Counted from the stretch's first letter, positions 1-12,462 are shown. The stretch is 64,000 nucleotides of DNA from Prauserella endophytica (GCF_005146945.1 NZ_SWMS01000001.1:741953-805952), one strand, 5' to 3'. Notes: generated by a model from the sequence alone, not told the origin. A program made the numbers and translations.

Positions 1-1299
1 TACGCCGCACACCGCGAGACCACCGAGGGCCGCGTCTACACGGTCAGTGGTGGCGACTGGGACGACGTCCTCTCCGACGCCGCGCACGACGAGCGCATGG
101 TCATCAACATGGGCCCGCAGCACCCGTCGACCCACGGAGTGCTGAGGCTCGTGCTGGAGATGGAGGGCGAGACCGTCACCCAGCTCCGCTCGGTGATCGG
201 CTACCTGCACACCGGCATCGAGAAGAACTGCGAGTACCGGACGTGGACCCAGGGCGTCACGTTCGTGACGCGCATGGACTACCTCGCGCCGCTGTCCAAC
301 GAGATGGGCTACTGCCTCGCCGTCGAGAAGCTGCTCGGCATCGAGGCGCCTCGCCGCGCGCAGCTGCTGCGCGTGCTGCTGCTGGAGCTCAACCGCATCG
401 GCTCGCACCTCGTCTACATCGCCACCGGCGGCATGGAGCTCGGCGCCACCACGGCGATGACGCTCGGCTTCCGCGAGCGCGAGGAGGTGCTGCACCTGCT
501 GGAGCACCTGACCGGCCTGCGCATGAACCACGCGTTCATCCGGCCCGGCGGGCTCGCGCAGGACATGCCGGAGGACTTCCACGAGGCCGTCACCGAGTTC
601 TGCAAGGTGATGGACGAGCGGCTTCCGCTCTACGACAAGCTCTTCACCGGCCAGCCGATCTGGCGCAACCGGCTCAAGGGCGTCGGCTACCTGCCCGTCG
701 ACGCGTGTCTCGCGCTCGGCGTCACCGGCCCGGTGCTGCGCTCCGCCGGCCTGCCGTGGGACCTGCGCAAGGTGGAGCCGTACTCCTGCTACGACGAGTT
801 CGAGTTCGACGTGCCGACCTCGAACGACGCCGACTGCTGGGCGCGCTACCTGATCCGCGTCGAGGAGATGCACCAGTCGCTGCGGATCGTCCGGCAGGTG
901 CTGAAGAAGCTCGAACCGGGTCCGGTGATGGTGGAGGACAAGAAGATCGCGTGGCCCGCCCAGCTGTCGATCTCCAGCGACGGCATGGGCAACTCGCTCG
1001 AGCACGTCCGCAAGATCATGGGTCAGTCGATGGAGTCGCTGATCCACCACTTCAAACTCGTGACCGAGGGCTTCCACGTCCCGCCGGGCCAGGTGTACGT
1101 GCCGGTGGAATCGCCGCGCGGGGAGCTCGGCTACCACCTCGTTTCCGACGGCGGCACCCGGCCGCTGCGCGTCCACGTGCGCGAGCCGAGTTTCGTGAAC
1201 CTGCAGTCGATGCCGGCGATGTCGGAGGGCGGCCTCGTCGCCGACGTGATCGCCGCGATCGCCTCGATCGACCCGGTGATGGGGGGAGTGGACCGATGA
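1..1299 (+). CDS. nuoD: NADH-quinone oxidoreductase subunit D (5' end outside window)
   Basis: This is the 49-kDa-type subunit of complex I. It sits in the peripheral arm next to NuoB and lines the quinone-binding pocket. The frame is open from base 1 with no start inside the window, and the translation before Met33 ([11 protein letters not shown]) already matches the normal actinobacterial N-terminus, so the gene begins upstream. The family motif [11 protein letters not shown] is at residues 36-46 and the protein ends DPVMGGVDR. Its stop overlaps the nuoE start (ATGA), so nuoA-C presumably lie just to the left. Function is assigned from the family; the coupling is seen directly. Confidence 0.96.
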   Translation, partial: YAAHRETTEGRVYTVSGGDWDDVLSDAAHDERMVINMGPQHPSTHGVLRLVLEMEGETVTQLRSVIGYLHTGIEKNCEYRTWTQGVTFVTRMDYLAPLSNEMGYCLAVEKLLGIEAPRRAQLLRVLLLELNRIGSHLVYIATGGMELGATTAMTLGFREREEVLHLLEHLTGLRMNHAFIRPGGLAQDMPEDFHEAVTEFCKVMDERLPLYDKLFTGQPIWRNRLKGVGYLPVDACLALGVTGPVLRSAGLPWDLRKVEPYSCYDEFEFDVPTSNDADCWARYLIRVEEMHQSLRIVRQVLKKLEPGPVMVEDKKIAWPAQLSISSDGMGNSLEHVRKIMGQSMESLIHHFKLVTEGFHVPPGQVYVPVESPRGELGYHLVSDGGTRPLRVHVREPSFVNLQSMPAMSEGGLVADVIAAIASIDPVMGGVDR

Positions 1300-2156
1300 C
1301 CACGCCGTCGGAGACGCCGCGGCCGGGCAAGGAGCCCGCCAAGCAGACCTTCGCCGCCGCGGGCGAGGACGTCGACGTCGTCGCGATCTCGCCCGTCCGC
1401 GAGGAGGGCATGCTGGCCGACGACGCGCTGGCCGACCCGTTCGGCCCCGACATCGAGGCCAAGGCAAAGGAGCTGGCCGCCCGCTACCCGCAGTCGCGTT
1501 CGGCGCTGCTGCCGATGCTGCACCTGGTGCAGTCGGTGCAGGGCTACGTGAGCCAGGAGGGCATCGCCTTCTGCGCCCACCAGCTCGACCTCTCCGAGGC
1601 CGAGGTCAGCGCGGTGGCCACGTTCTACACGATGTACAAGCGCAAGCCCTGCGGCGAGCACCTGGTGAGCGTGTGCACCAACACGCTGTGCGCCGCGCTC
1701 GGCGGCGACGCGATCTACAAGCGGCTCCAGGAACACCTCGGCGAGGACGGGAAACCGCTCGGGCACGAGGAGACCGCGGGCACGCCTGGCGAGCCGGGTT
1801 CGGTCACCATCGAGCACGCCGAGTGCCTCGCCGCGTGCGACCTCGGCCCGGTGCTGCAGGTCAACTACGAGTACTACGACAACCAGACGCCCGAGAAGGC
1901 GGTGGAGCTCGTGGACGCCTTGCGGCGCGGGGACAAGCCCGCCCCTTCGCGCGGCGCCCCGCTGTCGGACTTCAGGTCGGTGGAGCTCCAGCTCGCCGGG
2001 TTCTTCCCCGAGGACGACGAGGCGTTCCGCATCGACGTGGACGGCCCCTCGCAGGCCGTCGAGACGCTGCGGGGGGCGCAGCTGGCCGCGGAGCGCGGCT
2101 GGACGGCGCCAGCGATGTCCGATGACGTACCCCTGCCGGAGGTGGAGGCGAAATGA
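1296..2156 (+). CDS. nuoE: NADH-quinone oxidoreductase subunit E
   Basis: This is the 24-kDa-type [2Fe-2S] subunit of the NADH dehydrogenase module of complex I. The thioredoxin-like core carries the four cluster cysteines C127, C132, C177 and C181 (VCTNTLC and ECLAACD). At 286 aa it is much longer than the E. coli protein. The extra length is an N-terminal tail of about 50 residues and a C-terminal extension after about residue 210, as is common in actinobacteria. The ATG at 1296 overlaps the nuoD stop and its own stop overlaps the nuoF start, so translation is coupled. A longer open frame upstream is only an out-of-frame shadow of nuoD. Confidence 0.95.
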   Translation: MTTPSETPRPGKEPAKQTFAAAGEDVDVVAISPVREEGMLADDALADPFGPDIEAKAKELAARYPQSRSALLPMLHLVQSVQGYVSQEGIAFCAHQLDLSEAEVSAVATFYTMYKRKPCGEHLVSVCTNTLCAALGGDAIYKRLQEHLGEDGKPLGHEETAGTPGEPGSVTIEHAECLAACDLGPVLQVNYEYYDNQTPEKAVELVDALRRGDKPAPSRGAPLSDFRSVELQLAGFFPEDDEAFRIDVDGPSQAVETLRGAQLAAERGWTAPAMSDDVPLPEVEAK

Positions 2157-3436
2157 CGGCCGATCCCGTTACCCCGGTACTCACCAAGAGGTGGCTGTCG
2201 CCGCAGTCGTGGCGGCTGTCGACCTACGAGAAGCTCGAGGGCTACACGGCGCTGCGCAAGGCGCTGAAGGGCACGCCGGAGCAGCTCGTGCAGCTGGTGA
2301 AGGACTCGGGCCTGCGCGGTCGCGGCGGTGCCGGGTTCCCCGCGGGCGTCAAGTGGTCGTTCATGCCGCCCAACGAGGACAAGCCGCACTACCTCGTCAT
2401 CAACGCCGACGAGGGCGAGCCGGGAACCTGCAAGGACATCCCGCTGATGATGGCCGACCCGCATTCGCTCATCGAGGGGTGCGTCATCGCCTCGTACGCG
2501 ATGCGCTCGCACCACTGCTTCATTTACGTGCGCGGTGAGGCACTGCACTGCATCCGCAGGCTCAACGCCGCCGTGCGCGAGGCGAAGGCGGCGGGCTACC
2601 TCGGCACCGACATCCTGGGCTCCGGTTTCGACCTGGAGATCACCGTCCACGCGGGAGCGGGCGCCTACATCTGTGGCGAGGAGACGGCGCTGCTCGACTC
2701 GCTCGAGGGCCGTCGCGGCCAGCCGCGGCTCAAGCCGCCGTTCCCCGCCGCGGCGGGCCTTTACGCCGCGCCGACGACGGTGAACAACGTCGAGACGATC
2801 GCGAGCGTGCCCTACATCGTCAACGGCGGTGCCGACTGGTTCCGCCAGATGGGCAGCGAGAAGTCGCCGGGGCCGAAGATCTTCTCGATCTCCGGCCACG
2901 TCGAGCGGCCAGGTCAGTACGAGGCCCCGCTGGGCACCACGCTGCGGGAGCTGCTGGAGCTGTGCGGGGGCATGAAGGACGGCATCCCGCTCAAGTTCTG
3001 GACGCCGGGTGGTTCGTCGACGCCGCTGTTCACCGCCGAGCACCTGGACGTGCCGCTCGACTTCGAGGGCGCCGCCGAGGCGGGGTCGATGCTCGGCACC
3101 ACCGCGGTGCAGGTCTTCAACGAGACCGTCTCCGTGCCGTGGGCCGTGATGAAGTGGACGCAGTTCTACGAGCACGAGTCGTGCGGCAAGTGCACCCCGT
3201 GCCGCGAGGGCACGTACTGGCTCGCGCAGATCCTGGAGCGCATGGTCTCCGGTCACGGCACCGAGGAGGACATCGACACCCTCCTCGACGTCTGCGACAA
3301 CATCCTCGGCCGCTCGTTCTGCGCACTCGGTGACGGCGCGGTCAGCCCGATCACCAGCGGCATCAAGTACTTCCGGGACGAGTTCCTGGCGCTGTGTGAG
3401 AGCAACAGGCGTGAGCTGGTGGGAGCGCAAGCATGA
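2153..3436 (+). CDS. nuoF: NADH-quinone oxidoreductase subunit F
   Basis: This is the 51-kDa-type subunit that binds NADH and FMN and passes electrons through a [4Fe-4S] cluster. Visible signatures are the glycine-rich NADH site [10 protein letters not shown] at residues 56-65, the FMN-site segment [10 protein letters not shown] at about 167-176, and the cluster motif [11 protein letters not shown] at about 343-353, with a further Cys in RSFCALGDG near residue 390. Its 427 aa is normal. Both ends overlap neighbours by ATGA, as expected for an obligate complex. Confidence 0.97.
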   Translation: MTADPVTPVLTKRWLSPQSWRLSTYEKLEGYTALRKALKGTPEQLVQLVKDSGLRGRGGAGFPAGVKWSFMPPNEDKPHYLVINADEGEPGTCKDIPLMMADPHSLIEGCVIASYAMRSHHCFIYVRGEALHCIRRLNAAVREAKAAGYLGTDILGSGFDLEITVHAGAGAYICGEETALLDSLEGRRGQPRLKPPFPAAAGLYAAPTTVNNVETIASVPYIVNGGADWFRQMGSEKSPGPKIFSISGHVERPGQYEAPLGTTLRELLELCGGMKDGIPLKFWTPGGSSTPLFTAEHLDVPLDFEGAAEAGSMLGTTAVQVFNETVSVPWAVMKWTQFYEHESCGKCTPCREGTYWLAQILERMVSGHGTEEDIDTLLDVCDNILGRSFCALGDGAVSPITSGIKYFRDEFLALCESNRRELVGAQA

Positions 3437-5940
3437 CGATGGCACCAAGCCACAAGGACGAGGTGACTGAAACCCCGCCGGGTTACGTCAAGCTGACGAT
3501 CGACGGGGAAGAGGTCATCGCCCCCAAGGGCGAGCTGATCATCCGCACCGCCGAGCGGCTCGGCACCGTCATCCCGCGGTTCTGCGACCACCCGCTGCTC
3601 GACCCGGCCGGCGCGTGCCGCCAGTGCCTCGTCGAGGTGGAGATGGGCGGCAGGCCGATGCCGAAGCCGCAGGCGTCGTGCACGATGACGGTCGCCGACG
3701 GCATGGTGGTCAAGACGCAGCGCACCTCGCCCGTCGCCGACAAGGCGCAGCAGGGCGTGATGGAGCTGCTGCTGATCAACCACCCGCTGGACTGCCCGAT
3801 CTGCGACAAGGGCGGCGAGTGCCCGCTGCAGAACCAGGCGATGGCGCACGGGCGGCCGGATTCGCGGTTCCGGGACAAGAAGCGCACGTTCCCCAAGCCG
3901 CTGCCGATCTCGACGCAGGTGCTGCTCGACCGCGAGCGGTGCGTGCTGTGCCAGCGCTGCACGAGGTTCTCCGCGCAGATCGCGGGCGACCCGTTCATCG
4001 AGCTGCTCGAACGCGGGGTGCACCAGCAGATCGGCACCGCGGAGACGGCCGACGTGCTGGACATGGCGTCGCGGACCACCAGCGGCAAGCCGTTCCAGAG
4101 CTACTTCTCCGGCAACACCATCCAGATCTGCCCGGTCGGCGCGCTCACCAGCGCGCAGTACCGGTTCCGGTCGCGGCCGTTCGACCTCGTGTCGTCGCCG
4201 AGCGTGTGCGAGCACTGCTCGTCGGGCTGCGCGGAGCGCACGGACTTCCGGCGCGGCAAGGTGATGCGCAAGCTCGCCGGTGAGGACCCCGAGGTCAACG
4301 AGGAGTGGATCTGCGACAAGGGCCGCTTCGCGTTCCGGTACTCGACGGCCGCCGACCGCATCCGCACCCCGCTCGTGCGCAACGCCGAGACCGGTGAGCT
4401 GGAGCAGGCGTCGTGGACGCAGGCGCTCCGCGTTGCCGCCGAGGGGCTCGCGAAGGCTCGCGACGGCAAGGGCGTCGGGGTGCTGCCCGGCGGACGCTCG
4501 ACGGTCGAGGACGCCTACGCCTACAGCAAGTTCGCCCGCGTCGCGTTGCGCACCAACGACATCGACGCCCGCGCGAGGGCGCACTCGCCCGAGGAGCTGG
4601 ACTTCCTGGCCTCGCGCGTGGTGGGCACCAGCCCGGAGAACGGCGTCACGTTCAACGCGCTGGAGCACGCGCCGCTGGTGCTGTGCGTGGCGTTCGAACC
4701 GGAGGAGGAGGCCCCGGCCGTCTACCTGCGGCTGCGTAAGGGCGCGCGCAAGCACGGCACCAAGGTGGTCCACATCGGACAGTGGTCCACGCCCGCGGTG
4801 ACGAGGACGTTCGGCGAGCTGCTCGCGTGCGTGCCCGGCGGCGAGGCGAGCGCGGTGGAGGGCATCGCCCAGCACGCGCCCGACCTCGACGAGGGGCTGC
4901 GGGCCGAGGGCGCCGTGGTGCTCGTCGGTGAGCGGGCCGCCGAGGTGCCCGGCCTGTTCTCCGCGCTGCACCGGCTCTCGGAGCGCACCGGTGCCCGGCT
5001 CGCGTGGATCCCGCGCAGGGCGGGCGAGCGAGGCGCGGTGGAGGCCGGCGCGCTGCCGACGCTGCTGCCCGGCGGCCGGTCCGTCACCGACGCTGCGGCC
5101 CGCGCGGAGGTGGAGCAGGCATGGAACCTCGCCGAGGGCGCGCTGCCCGCCGAACCGGGGCGCGACACCACGGGCATCCTGAACGCGCTGGTCACCCGCG
5201 ACCTCGACGGCCTGCTCGTCGGCGGCGTCGACCCGGACGACCTGCCGGACCCGGCGCTGGCGCGCAAGGCGCTCGCGGCGGCGGGTTTCGTGGTGAGCCT
5301 GGAGCTTCGGCCGAGCGCGGTGACCGAGCACGCGGACGTGGTCCTGCCGATCGCCCCTGTCGACGAGAAGGCGGGCAGCTTCCTGAACTGGGAGGGTCGT
5401 CGTCGCGAGTTCTCGGTGACGCTGGAGGGCACGGGCGCGCTGCCCGACTGCCGGGTCCTCGACACCCTGGCCGTCGAAATGGACGCCGACCTCTTCACCC
5501 AGACCCCGGCCGCCGCGGCAGGCGACTTCGCGCGACTGTCCCCCAAGGCCACCTTGGGTGCGTTGAGCGCAACAAAGGTGGCCTTGGGGGCCGCTCCGGA
5601 CGTCCCGAACGGAGCCGTGGCGACGCCGGGTGAGGGGCAGGCGGTGCTGGCGACCTGGCGGCAGCTGATCGACGACGGCTCCCTGCAGGTCGACGAGCCG
5701 CACCTGGCGGGAACCGCGCGCCCCGTGGTCGCCAGGATGTCCGCCGCCACCGCGGAAGGGCTGAACGGGCACGTGACCGTCTCCACCGACCGCGGCTCGA
5801 TCACGCTGCCCATCGAGGTCGCCGACCTGCCGGACGGCGTGGTCTGGCTGCCCGGCAACTCGCCGGGCTCGAAGGTCCGTGCCACGCTCGGCGCCGGGCA
5901 CGGCGCCATGGTCTCCATCGCGGCCGGAGGTGCACAGTGA
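3433..5940 (+). CDS. nuoG: NADH-quinone oxidoreductase subunit G, with in-frame palindromic insertion
   Basis: This is the 75-kDa-type subunit of complex I, 835 aa. The N-terminal ferredoxin-like [2Fe-2S] domain has [15 protein letters not shown]. Next come the HxxxC-type ligands ([19 protein letters not shown]), a [4Fe-4S] set (RCVLCQRC ... CPVGAL), and a molybdopterin-oxidoreductase-like domain beginning with CEHCSSGC. At residues about 703-720 the chain reads [19 protein letters not shown] 51-bp palindromic repeat (5540-5590) encodes this segment, and related copies lie between genes elsewhere in the window. The insertion is in frame and sits in the degenerate C-terminal part, so the protein is probably functional. 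The stop overlaps the nuoH GTG start. Confidence 0.96.
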   Translation: MTMAPSHKDEVTETPPGYVKLTIDGEEVIAPKGELIIRTAERLGTVIPRFCDHPLLDPAGACRQCLVEVEMGGRPMPKPQASCTMTVADGMVVKTQRTSPVADKAQQGVMELLLINHPLDCPICDKGGECPLQNQAMAHGRPDSRFRDKKRTFPKPLPISTQVLLDRERCVLCQRCTRFSAQIAGDPFIELLERGVHQQIGTAETADVLDMASRTTSGKPFQSYFSGNTIQICPVGALTSAQYRFRSRPFDLVSSPSVCEHCSSGCAERTDFRRGKVMRKLAGEDPEVNEEWICDKGRFAFRYSTAADRIRTPLVRNAETGELEQASWTQALRVAAEGLAKARDGKGVGVLPGGRSTVEDAYAYSKFARVALRTNDIDARARAHSPEELDFLASRVVGTSPENGVTFNALEHAPLVLCVAFEPEEEAPAVYLRLRKGARKHGTKVVHIGQWSTPAVTRTFGELLACVPGGEASAVEGIAQHAPDLDEGLRAEGAVVLVGERAAEVPGLFSALHRLSERTGARLAWIPRRAGERGAVEAGALPTLLPGGRSVTDAAARAEVEQAWNLAEGALPAEPGRDTTGILNALVTRDLDGLLVGGVDPDDLPDPALARKALAAAGFVVSLELRPSAVTEHADVVLPIAPVDEKAGSFLNWEGRRREFSVTLEGTGALPDCRVLDTLAVEMDADLFTQTPAAAAGDFARLSPKATLGALSATKVALGAAPDVPNGAVATPGEGQAVLATWRQLIDDGSLQVDEPHLAGTARPVVARMSAATAEGLNGHVTVSTDRGSITLPIEVADLPDGVVWLPGNSPGSKVRATLGAGHGAMVSIAAGGAQ
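5540..5590. repeat. 51-bp interspersed palindrome inside nuoG
   Basis: A 16-base left arm (CCCCCAAGGCCACCTT) and its exact inverted copy at 5575-5590 flank a 19-base centre containing GCGTTGAGCGC. The element has the same length and arm sequence as the intergenic copy at 19670-19720, but its centre is in the opposite orientation (TTGAG here, CTCAA there). Seventeen codons of nuoG run through it without a stop. It is a member of a small family in this window (24248-24304 and 63950-64000 are relatives). Confidence 0.9.
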
Positions 5941-7268
5941 CCCCGCTTCTCGCCCAGGCGCAGGAGTCCATGACCAGGGCGGAGCTGCTCGCGGACGATC
6001 CGCTCTGGCTCATCCTGATGAAGGCCGTCGTGCTCATGCTCGTCGGCCCGATCCTCACCGTTGTCCTGATCGTCGGCGAACGCAAGATCGTCGGCCGCAT
6101 GCAGAACCGGCCCGGTCCCAACCGCGTCGGACCGTTCGGGATGCTCCAGTCGATCGCCGACGCGATCAAGCTGCCGTTCAAGGAACAGGTCATCCCCGAC
6201 ACGGCCGACCGCAAGGTGTACTTCCTCGCGCCGGTGATCGCCGTGGTTCCCGCGCTGATCGGCCTCGCCGCGATCCCGTTCGGCCCCGAGGTGTCGATCT
6301 TCGGGGAGCGCACGGTCCTGCAGCTCGTGGAGCTGCCCGTCAGCGTGCTGCTCGTGCTGGCGGGCGCTTCGGTCGGCGTCTACGGCATCGTGCTCGCCGG
6401 CTGGGCGTCGGGCTCGCCGTACCCGCTGCTGGGCGGCATGCGCTCGGCGGCGCAGGTGATCTCCTACGAGATCGCGATGGGTCTGGCCATCATCGGCGTG
6501 GCGCTCTACGCTCAGTCGCTCGCCACCGGTGACATCGTGGAGGCGCAGGCCAGCGGCTGGTACTTCTACCTGCTGCTGCCGAGCTTCGTGATCTACCTGA
6601 TCTCGATGGTCGGCGAGACCAACCGCGCGCCGTTCGACCTGCCCGAGGCCGAGTCCGAGCTCGTCGGCGGCTTCCACACCGAGTACAGCTCGATGAAGTT
6701 CGCGATGTTCTTCCTCGCCGAGTACACGAACATGGTGATCGTCTCGGCGTTCGCGACCACACTGTTCCTCGGCGGCTGGATGTTCCCGTTCGTCGGGCTC
6801 GACTCGCCGCTCAACCAGGGCTGGTGGCCGGTCCTCTGGTTCTTCGCCAAGATGGCCGTGCTGCTCTTCGGCTTCATTTGGCTGCGCGGCACACTCCCGC
6901 GTTTCCGCTACGACCAGTTCATGAAGCTGGGCTGGAAGGTCCTCGTGCCCGCCGGCCTCGTGTGGCTCGTGCTCATCGCACTGGTGCGAGCGATCCGCAA
7001 CGACGGCAACGTCTCCACGGGGCAGATCCTCGTGATCGGCGGCATCGCCATCGTGGTGGTCGTGCTGCTGACGCTGTTGATCCCGGAGAAGCGCGTGGAG
7101 GACGACGACTCGGTACCGATCACCGGCGGTGGCCACCCGGTGCCGCCGCTGGACCTGAAGGTGCCGGAGACCACCCCGCGCAGCAAGGCGCTCAAGGCAA
7201 AGGCCAAGTCCGCCAAGCGAACCGCCGCGCTCGCCTCGACCAAGGAGGGTTCCGATGGGGATCTTTGA
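5937..7268 (+). CDS. nuoH: NADH-quinone oxidoreductase subunit H
   Basis: This is the ND1-type membrane subunit that forms the quinone chamber at the junction of the peripheral and membrane arms. The GTG start at 5937 overlaps the nuoG stop. The product has about eight membrane segments and the conserved GPNRVGPFG and [17 protein letters not shown] motifs, the latter facing the quinone site. The 443 aa include a C-terminal cytoplasmic tail of about 70 residues rich in Lys and Ala, which is an actinobacterial extension. The gene overlaps nuoI by 14 bases. Confidence 0.96.
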   Translation: MTPLLAQAQESMTRAELLADDPLWLILMKAVVLMLVGPILTVVLIVGERKIVGRMQNRPGPNRVGPFGMLQSIADAIKLPFKEQVIPDTADRKVYFLAPVIAVVPALIGLAAIPFGPEVSIFGERTVLQLVELPVSVLLVLAGASVGVYGIVLAGWASGSPYPLLGGMRSAAQVISYEIAMGLAIIGVALYAQSLATGDIVEAQASGWYFYLLLPSFVIYLISMVGETNRAPFDLPEAESELVGGFHTEYSSMKFAMFFLAEYTNMVIVSAFATTLFLGGWMFPFVGLDSPLNQGWWPVLWFFAKMAVLLFGFIWLRGTLPRFRYDQFMKLGWKVLVPAGLVWLVLIALVRAIRNDGNVSTGQILVIGGIAIVVVVLLTLLIPEKRVEDDDSVPITGGGHPVPPLDLKVPETTPRSKALKAKAKSAKRTAALASTKEGSDGDL

Positions 7269-7821
7269 TCCCATCAAGGGCTTCGGCGTCACCTTCGGGA
7301 TGATGTTCAAGAAGGTGGCCACCGAGGAGTATCCGGAGATCGGCGCGCCCGCGGCTCCCCGCTACCACGGCAGGCACCAGCTGAACCGGCACCCGGACGG
7401 GCTGGAGAAGTGCGTCGGCTGCGAGCTGTGCGCCTGGGCGTGTCCCGCCGACGCGATCTTCGTCGAGGGCGGCGACAACACCGACGAGGAGCGCTACTCG
7501 CCGGGTGAGCGGTACGGCAAGGACTACCAGATCAACTACCTCCGCTGCATCGGCTGCGGCCTTTGCGTTGAGGCGTGCCCGACCCGGTCGCTCACGATGA
7601 TCAACTTCTACGAGCTGGCCGACGACGACCGGCAGAAGCTGATCTACACCAAGGAGGACCTGCTCGCGCCGTTGCTGCCAGGCATGGAGCAGCCGCCGCA
7701 CCCGATGCGGCTCGGCGACGACGAGCAGGACTACTACGTGCACGGCCCCGAACTGGCCCGCGGCCGCGGTGTCCCGTCCGGCGAGACCGTGGAGACGTCC
7801 GAAGAGAAGGCCATGCAGTGA
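7255..7821 (+). CDS. nuoI: NADH-quinone oxidoreductase subunit I
   Basis: This is the 23-kDa-type ferredoxin subunit that carries electrons to the N2 cluster near the quinone. Two classical [4Fe-4S] motifs are present, [12 protein letters not shown] at about residues 53-64 and [12 protein letters not shown] at about 98-109. The 188 aa is typical, with a hydrophilic C-terminal tail. The ATG at 7255 lies inside the end of nuoH (14-base overlap). Confidence 0.96.
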   Translation: MGIFDPIKGFGVTFGMMFKKVATEEYPEIGAPAAPRYHGRHQLNRHPDGLEKCVGCELCAWACPADAIFVEGGDNTDEERYSPGERYGKDYQINYLRCIGCGLCVEACPTRSLTMINFYELADDDRQKLIYTKEDLLAPLLPGMEQPPHPMRLGDDEQDYYVHGPELARGRGVPSGETVETSEEKAMQ

Positions 7822-8705
7822 TGACGCAGAGTGCTCTTTTCCTCGCGCAGGCGGGCGCCGAGGCGACCGTCTCCACCGGGGAGGCCATCTCGTTCTGGGT
7901 ACTGGGGCCGATCGCGGTCGCAGGTGCGCTGGGCATGATCTTCGCCCGCAACGCGGTGCACTCGGCGCTGTGGCTCGTGCTCACGATGCTCTCGCTCGGG
8001 ATGCTCTACCTGATCCAGCAGGCGCCGTTCCTCGGCTTCACGCAGATCATCGTCTACACCGGCGCGATCATGATGCTCTTCCTGTTCGTGCTCATGATGG
8101 TGGGCAGGGAGTCGTCGGATTCGGTGGTCGAGGTCCTGCGCGGGCAACGGCTCACCGCGGCGGTGCTCGGCATCGGCGTCGCCGGGGTGCTCGCGGGCGC
8201 GCTCACCCGGGCGCTCACCGACGTCACCCCCGCGCCGCCGCTCGACCCGTGGTCGCCGGAGGGCGGTGGCGCTGGGGGCCTCGGCAGGCTGATCTTCACC
8301 GACTACCTGTTCCCGTTCGAGCTCACGTCGGCGCTGCTGATCACCGCTGGGATGGGCGCGATGGTGCTCACGTTCACCGATCGGCACGCCAAGACGGGCA
8401 AGCGCTCCCAGCGTGAGCTGGTGGTGGCCAGGTTCCGCGGTGAGTACGAGCGCCCGTCGCCGAAGCCCGGCCCCGGCGTGTTCGCCACCTCCAACTCCGT
8501 CGCGACGCCCGCGCTGCTGCCCGACGGCTCCGTGGCACCCGAGTCGCTGTCCGAGCTCATCGAGTCGACCTCCGCGGCCCGGCTGGAGGCCGAGCGCAAG
8601 CAGGTGACCGGCGAGACGCCGCAGCCCGACGCGCACGCGCTGGTGGGCTCCGAGCAGGACGCCGCGAAGTCCGCCGAGGCCGAGAGGGAGGACGGCGACC
8701 GATGA
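7821..8705 (+). CDS. nuoJ: NADH-quinone oxidoreductase subunit J
   Basis: This is an ND6-type membrane subunit with about five N-terminal membrane segments, including the conserved block around [15 protein letters not shown]. At 294 aa it is longer than in E. coli because of a hydrophilic C-terminal tail of about 110 residues, as is usual in actinobacteria. The start could be ATG 7821 or the GTG three bases earlier (7818), which overlaps the nuoI stop. AGAAGG at 7805-7810 serves either. The stop overlaps the nuoK ATG. Confidence 0.94.
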   Translation: MTQSALFLAQAGAEATVSTGEAISFWVLGPIAVAGALGMIFARNAVHSALWLVLTMLSLGMLYLIQQAPFLGFTQIIVYTGAIMMLFLFVLMMVGRESSDSVVEVLRGQRLTAAVLGIGVAGVLAGALTRALTDVTPAPPLDPWSPEGGGAGGLGRLIFTDYLFPFELTSALLITAGMGAMVLTFTDRHAKTGKRSQRELVVARFRGEYERPSPKPGPGVFATSNSVATPALLPDGSVAPESLSELIESTSAARLEAERKQVTGETPQPDAHALVGSEQDAAKSAEAEREDGDR

Positions 8706-9001
8706 CACCGACGTACTACCTGCTGCTGTCGGCGCTGCTCTTCACCATCGGCGCCGTCGGCGTGCTGGTGCGGCGCAACGCGATCGTCGTGTTCATGTGC
8801 ATCGAGTTGATGCTCAACGCCGTGAACCTCACCCTCGTGACGTTCGCGCGCATCAACGGCGACATCGACGGCCAGGTGATGGCGTTCTTCGTGATGGTCG
8901 TCGCCGCCGCAGAGGTCGTGGTGGGGCTCGCGATCATCATGGCGATCTTCCGCACCCGCCGCTCGGCCTCGGTCGACGACACCAACCTCCTGAAGTACTA
9001 G
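8702..9001 (+). CDS. nuoK: NADH-quinone oxidoreductase subunit K
   Basis: This is an ND4L-type membrane subunit of 99 aa with three membrane helices. The conserved membrane glutamates of the proton path are visible in [13 protein letters not shown] and in the third helix ([11 protein letters not shown]). The ATG overlaps the nuoJ stop. Confidence 0.96.
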   Translation: MTPTYYLLLSALLFTIGAVGVLVRRNAIVVFMCIELMLNAVNLTLVTFARINGDIDGQVMAFFVMVVAAAEVVVGLAIIMAIFRTRRSASVDDTNLLKY

Positions 9002-9011
9002 GGGACCAACC

Positions 9012-10910
9012 TTGATCGCATCATCGTGGCTGCTGGTCGCGTTCCCGGCGCTCGGCGCGCTCATCCTGCTGGCAGGCGGTAAGCGGACCAACGCGTGGGG
9101 GCACCTGCTCGGGTGCGCGACGGTCATCGCGTCATTCGTCTACGGCCTGGTGCTGTTCTTCTCCGAGTCCTTCGAGCAGGCCGGTGACACCACGGTCTAC
9201 TCGTGGATCCCGGTGGAGGCGCTGCAGGTCGACTTCGGACTGCGCATCGACGCGCTGTCGGTGACGTTCGTGCTGCTGATCACGGGTGTCGGGTCGCTGA
9301 TCCACATCTACTCGATCGGCTACATGGCCGACGACGCCGACCGGCGCCGGTTCTTTGGCTTCCTGAACCTGTTCGTCGCCTCGATGCTCGTACTGGTGCT
9401 GGGTAACAGCTTCGTGACGCTGTACCTCGGCTGGGAGGGTGTCGGCCTCGCGTCCTACCTGCTGATCGGCTGGTACCAGGACCGCCCGTCCGCGGCCACC
9501 GCGGCGAAGAAGGCGTTCCTGATGAACCGCGTCGGTGACGTCGGCCTCGCGCTCGCGATCTTCCTGATGTTCAAGTACATCGGCAGCACCGGCTACGAAG
9601 AGGTGTTCGCGGGCATCGGCGACGTCTCGCCTGCCGTGGTCACCGCGATCGGCCTGCTGCTCCTGCTCGGCGCGTGCGGCAAGTCGGGCCAGTTCCCGCT
9701 GCAGGCGTGGTTGCCAGACGCGATGGAGGGCCCCACCCCGGTGTCGGCCCTGATCCACGCGGCGACGATGGTGACCGCCGGGGTCTACCTCGTTGCCCGC
9801 TCGGCGCCGATCTACAACCTCACCGAGGACGGCAGGCTCGTCGTCACCCTAGTCGGCGCGTTCACGCTCCTGCTCGGGTCGATCATCGGCTGTGCCTACG
9901 ACGACATCAAGAAGGTGCTCGCGTACTCCACGGTGAGCCAGATCGGGTACATGATGCTGGCCGTCGGGCTCGGCCCGTTCGGCTACGCGCTGGGCATCGC
10001 GCACCTGCTCACGCACGGCTTCTTCAAGGCGGGGCTCTTCCTCGGGGCCGGTTCGGTCATGCACGCCATGAACGACGAGGTCGACATGCGCAAGTTCGGC
10101 GGCCTCTACAAGAAGATGCCGATCACGTTCGCGACGTTCGGACTGGGTTACCTCGCGATCATCGGCTTCCCGTTCCTGTCCGGCTTCTACACCAAGGACG
10201 CGATCATCGAGGCCGCGTTCGGCCAGGAAGGCTGGCGCGGCTGGGTGTTCGGCGGCTCGGCGCTGCTGGCGGCCGGGATCACCGGTTTCTACATGACCCG
10301 CCTTGTGTTGCTGACGTTCTTCGGCAAGGAGCGCTGGCGCCAGACGAAGTCGGCCGACGGCAGGGAGTTCCACCCGCACGAGTCGCCCGCGGTGATGACC
10401 GCACCGATGATCGTGCTCGCGGTGGGCTCCGTCGCCGCCGGTGCGCTGCTGATCAGCGGCGACACGCTCGCCGACTTCCTGGCGCCCTCGGTGGGCGAAC
10501 TGGCCGAGGGCGAGCACGGCGTGCTGCCGCACGCGCTCGTCCCGTGGCTCACCGTGCTGATCTCCGCGCTCGGTGTGGGCCTCGCCTGGATGTTGTTCGG
10601 CCGCAGGGACACCGCGATCGAGCGTCCGCGGAACGTGGCGTGGCCGGTGCGGGCCGCTCGCAAGGACCTGTACGGCAACGCGCTCAACGAGGCGCTGGTC
10701 GCCACGCCGAGCCTGTGGGCTACGCGCTTCGCGGTGTTCCTCGACAACCGGGGCGTTGACGGCGCGGTCAACGGGCTCGCCGCCGCGCTCGGCGGCGGGT
10801 CGGGCCGAATGCGCAGACTCCAGACCGGGTTCGTCCGCTCGTATGCGCTGTCGATGCTCGGCGGCTCGGTGCTGATCGTCGCCGCACTGCTGATGGTGAG
10901 GTTCTCATGA
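9012..10910 (+). CDS. nuoL: NADH-quinone oxidoreductase subunit L
   Basis: This is an ND5-type proton-translocating subunit, 632 aa with about 15-16 membrane helices. The antiporter-like core has the conserved [14 protein letters not shown] and the helix-7/8 block [21 protein letters not shown], plus the long C-terminal part expected for the lateral helix. The start is a TTG at 9012, ten bases after the nuoK stop. No ATG in frame gives a full-length N-terminus. The stop overlaps the nuoM ATG. Confidence 0.96.
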   Translation: MIASSWLLVAFPALGALILLAGGKRTNAWGHLLGCATVIASFVYGLVLFFSESFEQAGDTTVYSWIPVEALQVDFGLRIDALSVTFVLLITGVGSLIHIYSIGYMADDADRRRFFGFLNLFVASMLVLVLGNSFVTLYLGWEGVGLASYLLIGWYQDRPSAATAAKKAFLMNRVGDVGLALAIFLMFKYIGSTGYEEVFAGIGDVSPAVVTAIGLLLLLGACGKSGQFPLQAWLPDAMEGPTPVSALIHAATMVTAGVYLVARSAPIYNLTEDGRLVVTLVGAFTLLLGSIIGCAYDDIKKVLAYSTVSQIGYMMLAVGLGPFGYALGIAHLLTHGFFKAGLFLGAGSVMHAMNDEVDMRKFGGLYKKMPITFATFGLGYLAIIGFPFLSGFYTKDAIIEAAFGQEGWRGWVFGGSALLAAGITGFYMTRLVLLTFFGKERWRQTKSADGREFHPHESPAVMTAPMIVLAVGSVAAGALLISGDTLADFLAPSVGELAEGEHGVLPHALVPWLTVLISALGVGLAWMLFGRRDTAIERPRNVAWPVRAARKDLYGNALNEALVATPSLWATRFAVFLDNRGVDGAVNGLAAALGGGSGRMRRLQTGFVRSYALSMLGGSVLIVAALLMVRFS

Positions 10911-12454
10911 CCTGGCTACTGGCCCTGATCCTTCTGCCGCTGGCCGGCGCGCTCGTCGTCGCCGGGCTGCGGTCAAACGACCGGCTGGCGACGCTTGCCG
11001 CGCTCGCGGTGTCCACTGCGGAACTCGCGCTGATCGTGCCGTTCTGGCTCGCCTACGACCCGGCGGGCGAGCGCATCCAGCAGGCGTCCTCGATGGAGTG
11101 GATCCCGACCTTCGGCATCCACATCTCGTTCGGCACCGACGGCATCTCGCTCATCATGATCGCCGTGATCGCGCTGCTGGTGCCGATCATCATCGGCACG
11201 CTGAACTCCACCGGGAAGCTGCCGGAGGGGCGTAGCGCGGGCGGGTTCCTCTCGCTGGTGCTGGTGCAGGAGGCGCTGACCATCGCCGTGTTCGCGGCGA
11301 CCGACGTGTTCCTGTTCTACGTGCTCTTCGAGATCATGCTGATCCCGATGTACTTCCTCATCGGTGGCTACGGCGGCGCCAACCGCCAGTACGCGGCGGT
11401 AAAGTTCTTCCTCTACTCGTTCCTCGGCGGCCTGATCATGCTGGCCTCGGCGATCGGCGCGTACTCGCTCGCCTCCGACGAGCTGGGCCAGGGCACCTTC
11501 GACTGGGCCACGCTCGTCGAGGTGGTGCGCGACGCCCCGGCGAGCACGCAGATCTGGCTGTTCCTCGGCTTCTTCCTCGCGTTCGCGATCAAGGCGCCGC
11601 TGGTGCCGTTCCACACCTGGCTGCCTGACGCGGCCGGGCAGGCGCCGATCGGCGTCACCGTGCTGCTCGTCGGCGTGCTCGACAAGGTCGGCACGTTCGG
11701 CTTCCTGCGCTACTGCCTGCCGATGTTCCCCGAGGCCAGCGAACGGCTCGCGCCGCTCGTCCTCGTGCTCGCCGTCGCCGGTGTGATCTACGGCTCCGTG
11801 CTCGCGGCGGGCCAGCAGGACATGAAGCGCTTCGTCGCCTACGTCTCCATCGCGCACTTCGGCTTCATCGCGCTCGGGATCTTCGCGTTCACGCCGCAGT
11901 CGGTGGTGGGCTCGGCGACGTACATGCTCAACCACAGCCTCGCCACCGGCATGCTGATCATCGTCGTCGGCATCATCGCCGCGCGCGGCGGTTCCACGCG
12001 GATCTCCGACTACGGCGGCATGGCGAAGGTGACCCCGATCCTCGGCGGCATGCTCCTGATCGCCGGTCTGTCCACATTGTCCCTGCCGGGCACGAACTCG
12101 TTCATCAGCGAGTTCCTGGTCCTGCTTGGCTCGTTCGAAACGAGGCCCGTCTACGCGATCATCGCGACGGTCGGCATGGTGCTCGCCGCCGCGTACGTGC
12201 TGTGGCTGTACCAGCGGATCATGACGGGTCCGGTACGTGGTGACGCGCTCATCGGCGCCGGCGGGGGACCCGGGACGGCGGTGGCCCCCGAAGCCGGGGC
12301 GAAGAAGGCCATCCGTGATCTGTCGGTGAAGGAGATCGCGGTACTCGCGCCACTGGTGGTGCTGATCGTCGGCCTCGGCTTCTACCCGAAGCCGGTGCTC
12401 GACACGGTCACGCCGTCGGTGGAAGCGACCCTCACAGCGGTGCAGGAAAGGTAA
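10907..12454 (+). CDS. nuoM: NADH-quinone oxidoreductase subunit M
   Basis: This is an ND4-type proton-translocating subunit, 515 aa with about 14 membrane helices. The conserved [17 protein letters not shown] and the Lys-containing helix ([17 protein letters not shown]) are present. The ATG overlaps the nuoL stop by four bases, and a short gap of eight bases precedes nuoN. Confidence 0.96.
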   Translation: MTWLLALILLPLAGALVVAGLRSNDRLATLAALAVSTAELALIVPFWLAYDPAGERIQQASSMEWIPTFGIHISFGTDGISLIMIAVIALLVPIIIGTLNSTGKLPEGRSAGGFLSLVLVQEALTIAVFAATDVFLFYVLFEIMLIPMYFLIGGYGGANRQYAAVKFFLYSFLGGLIMLASAIGAYSLASDELGQGTFDWATLVEVVRDAPASTQIWLFLGFFLAFAIKAPLVPFHTWLPDAAGQAPIGVTVLLVGVLDKVGTFGFLRYCLPMFPEASERLAPLVLVLAVAGVIYGSVLAAGQQDMKRFVAYVSIAHFGFIALGIFAFTPQSVVGSATYMLNHSLATGMLIIVVGIIAARGGSTRISDYGGMAKVTPILGGMLLIAGLSTLSLPGTNSFISEFLVLLGSFETRPVYAIIATVGMVLAAAYVLWLYQRIMTGPVRGDALIGAGGGPGTAVAPEAGAKKAIRDLSVKEIAVLAPLVVLIVGLGFYPKPVLDTVTPSVEATLTAVQER

Positions 12455-12462
12455 TCCCAGCC

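Noticed and set aside
3253..5901. An 882-codon minus-strand frame opposite nuoG
   Set aside because: It lies opposite the conserved nuoG gene and its translation is compositionally biased with no family motif.
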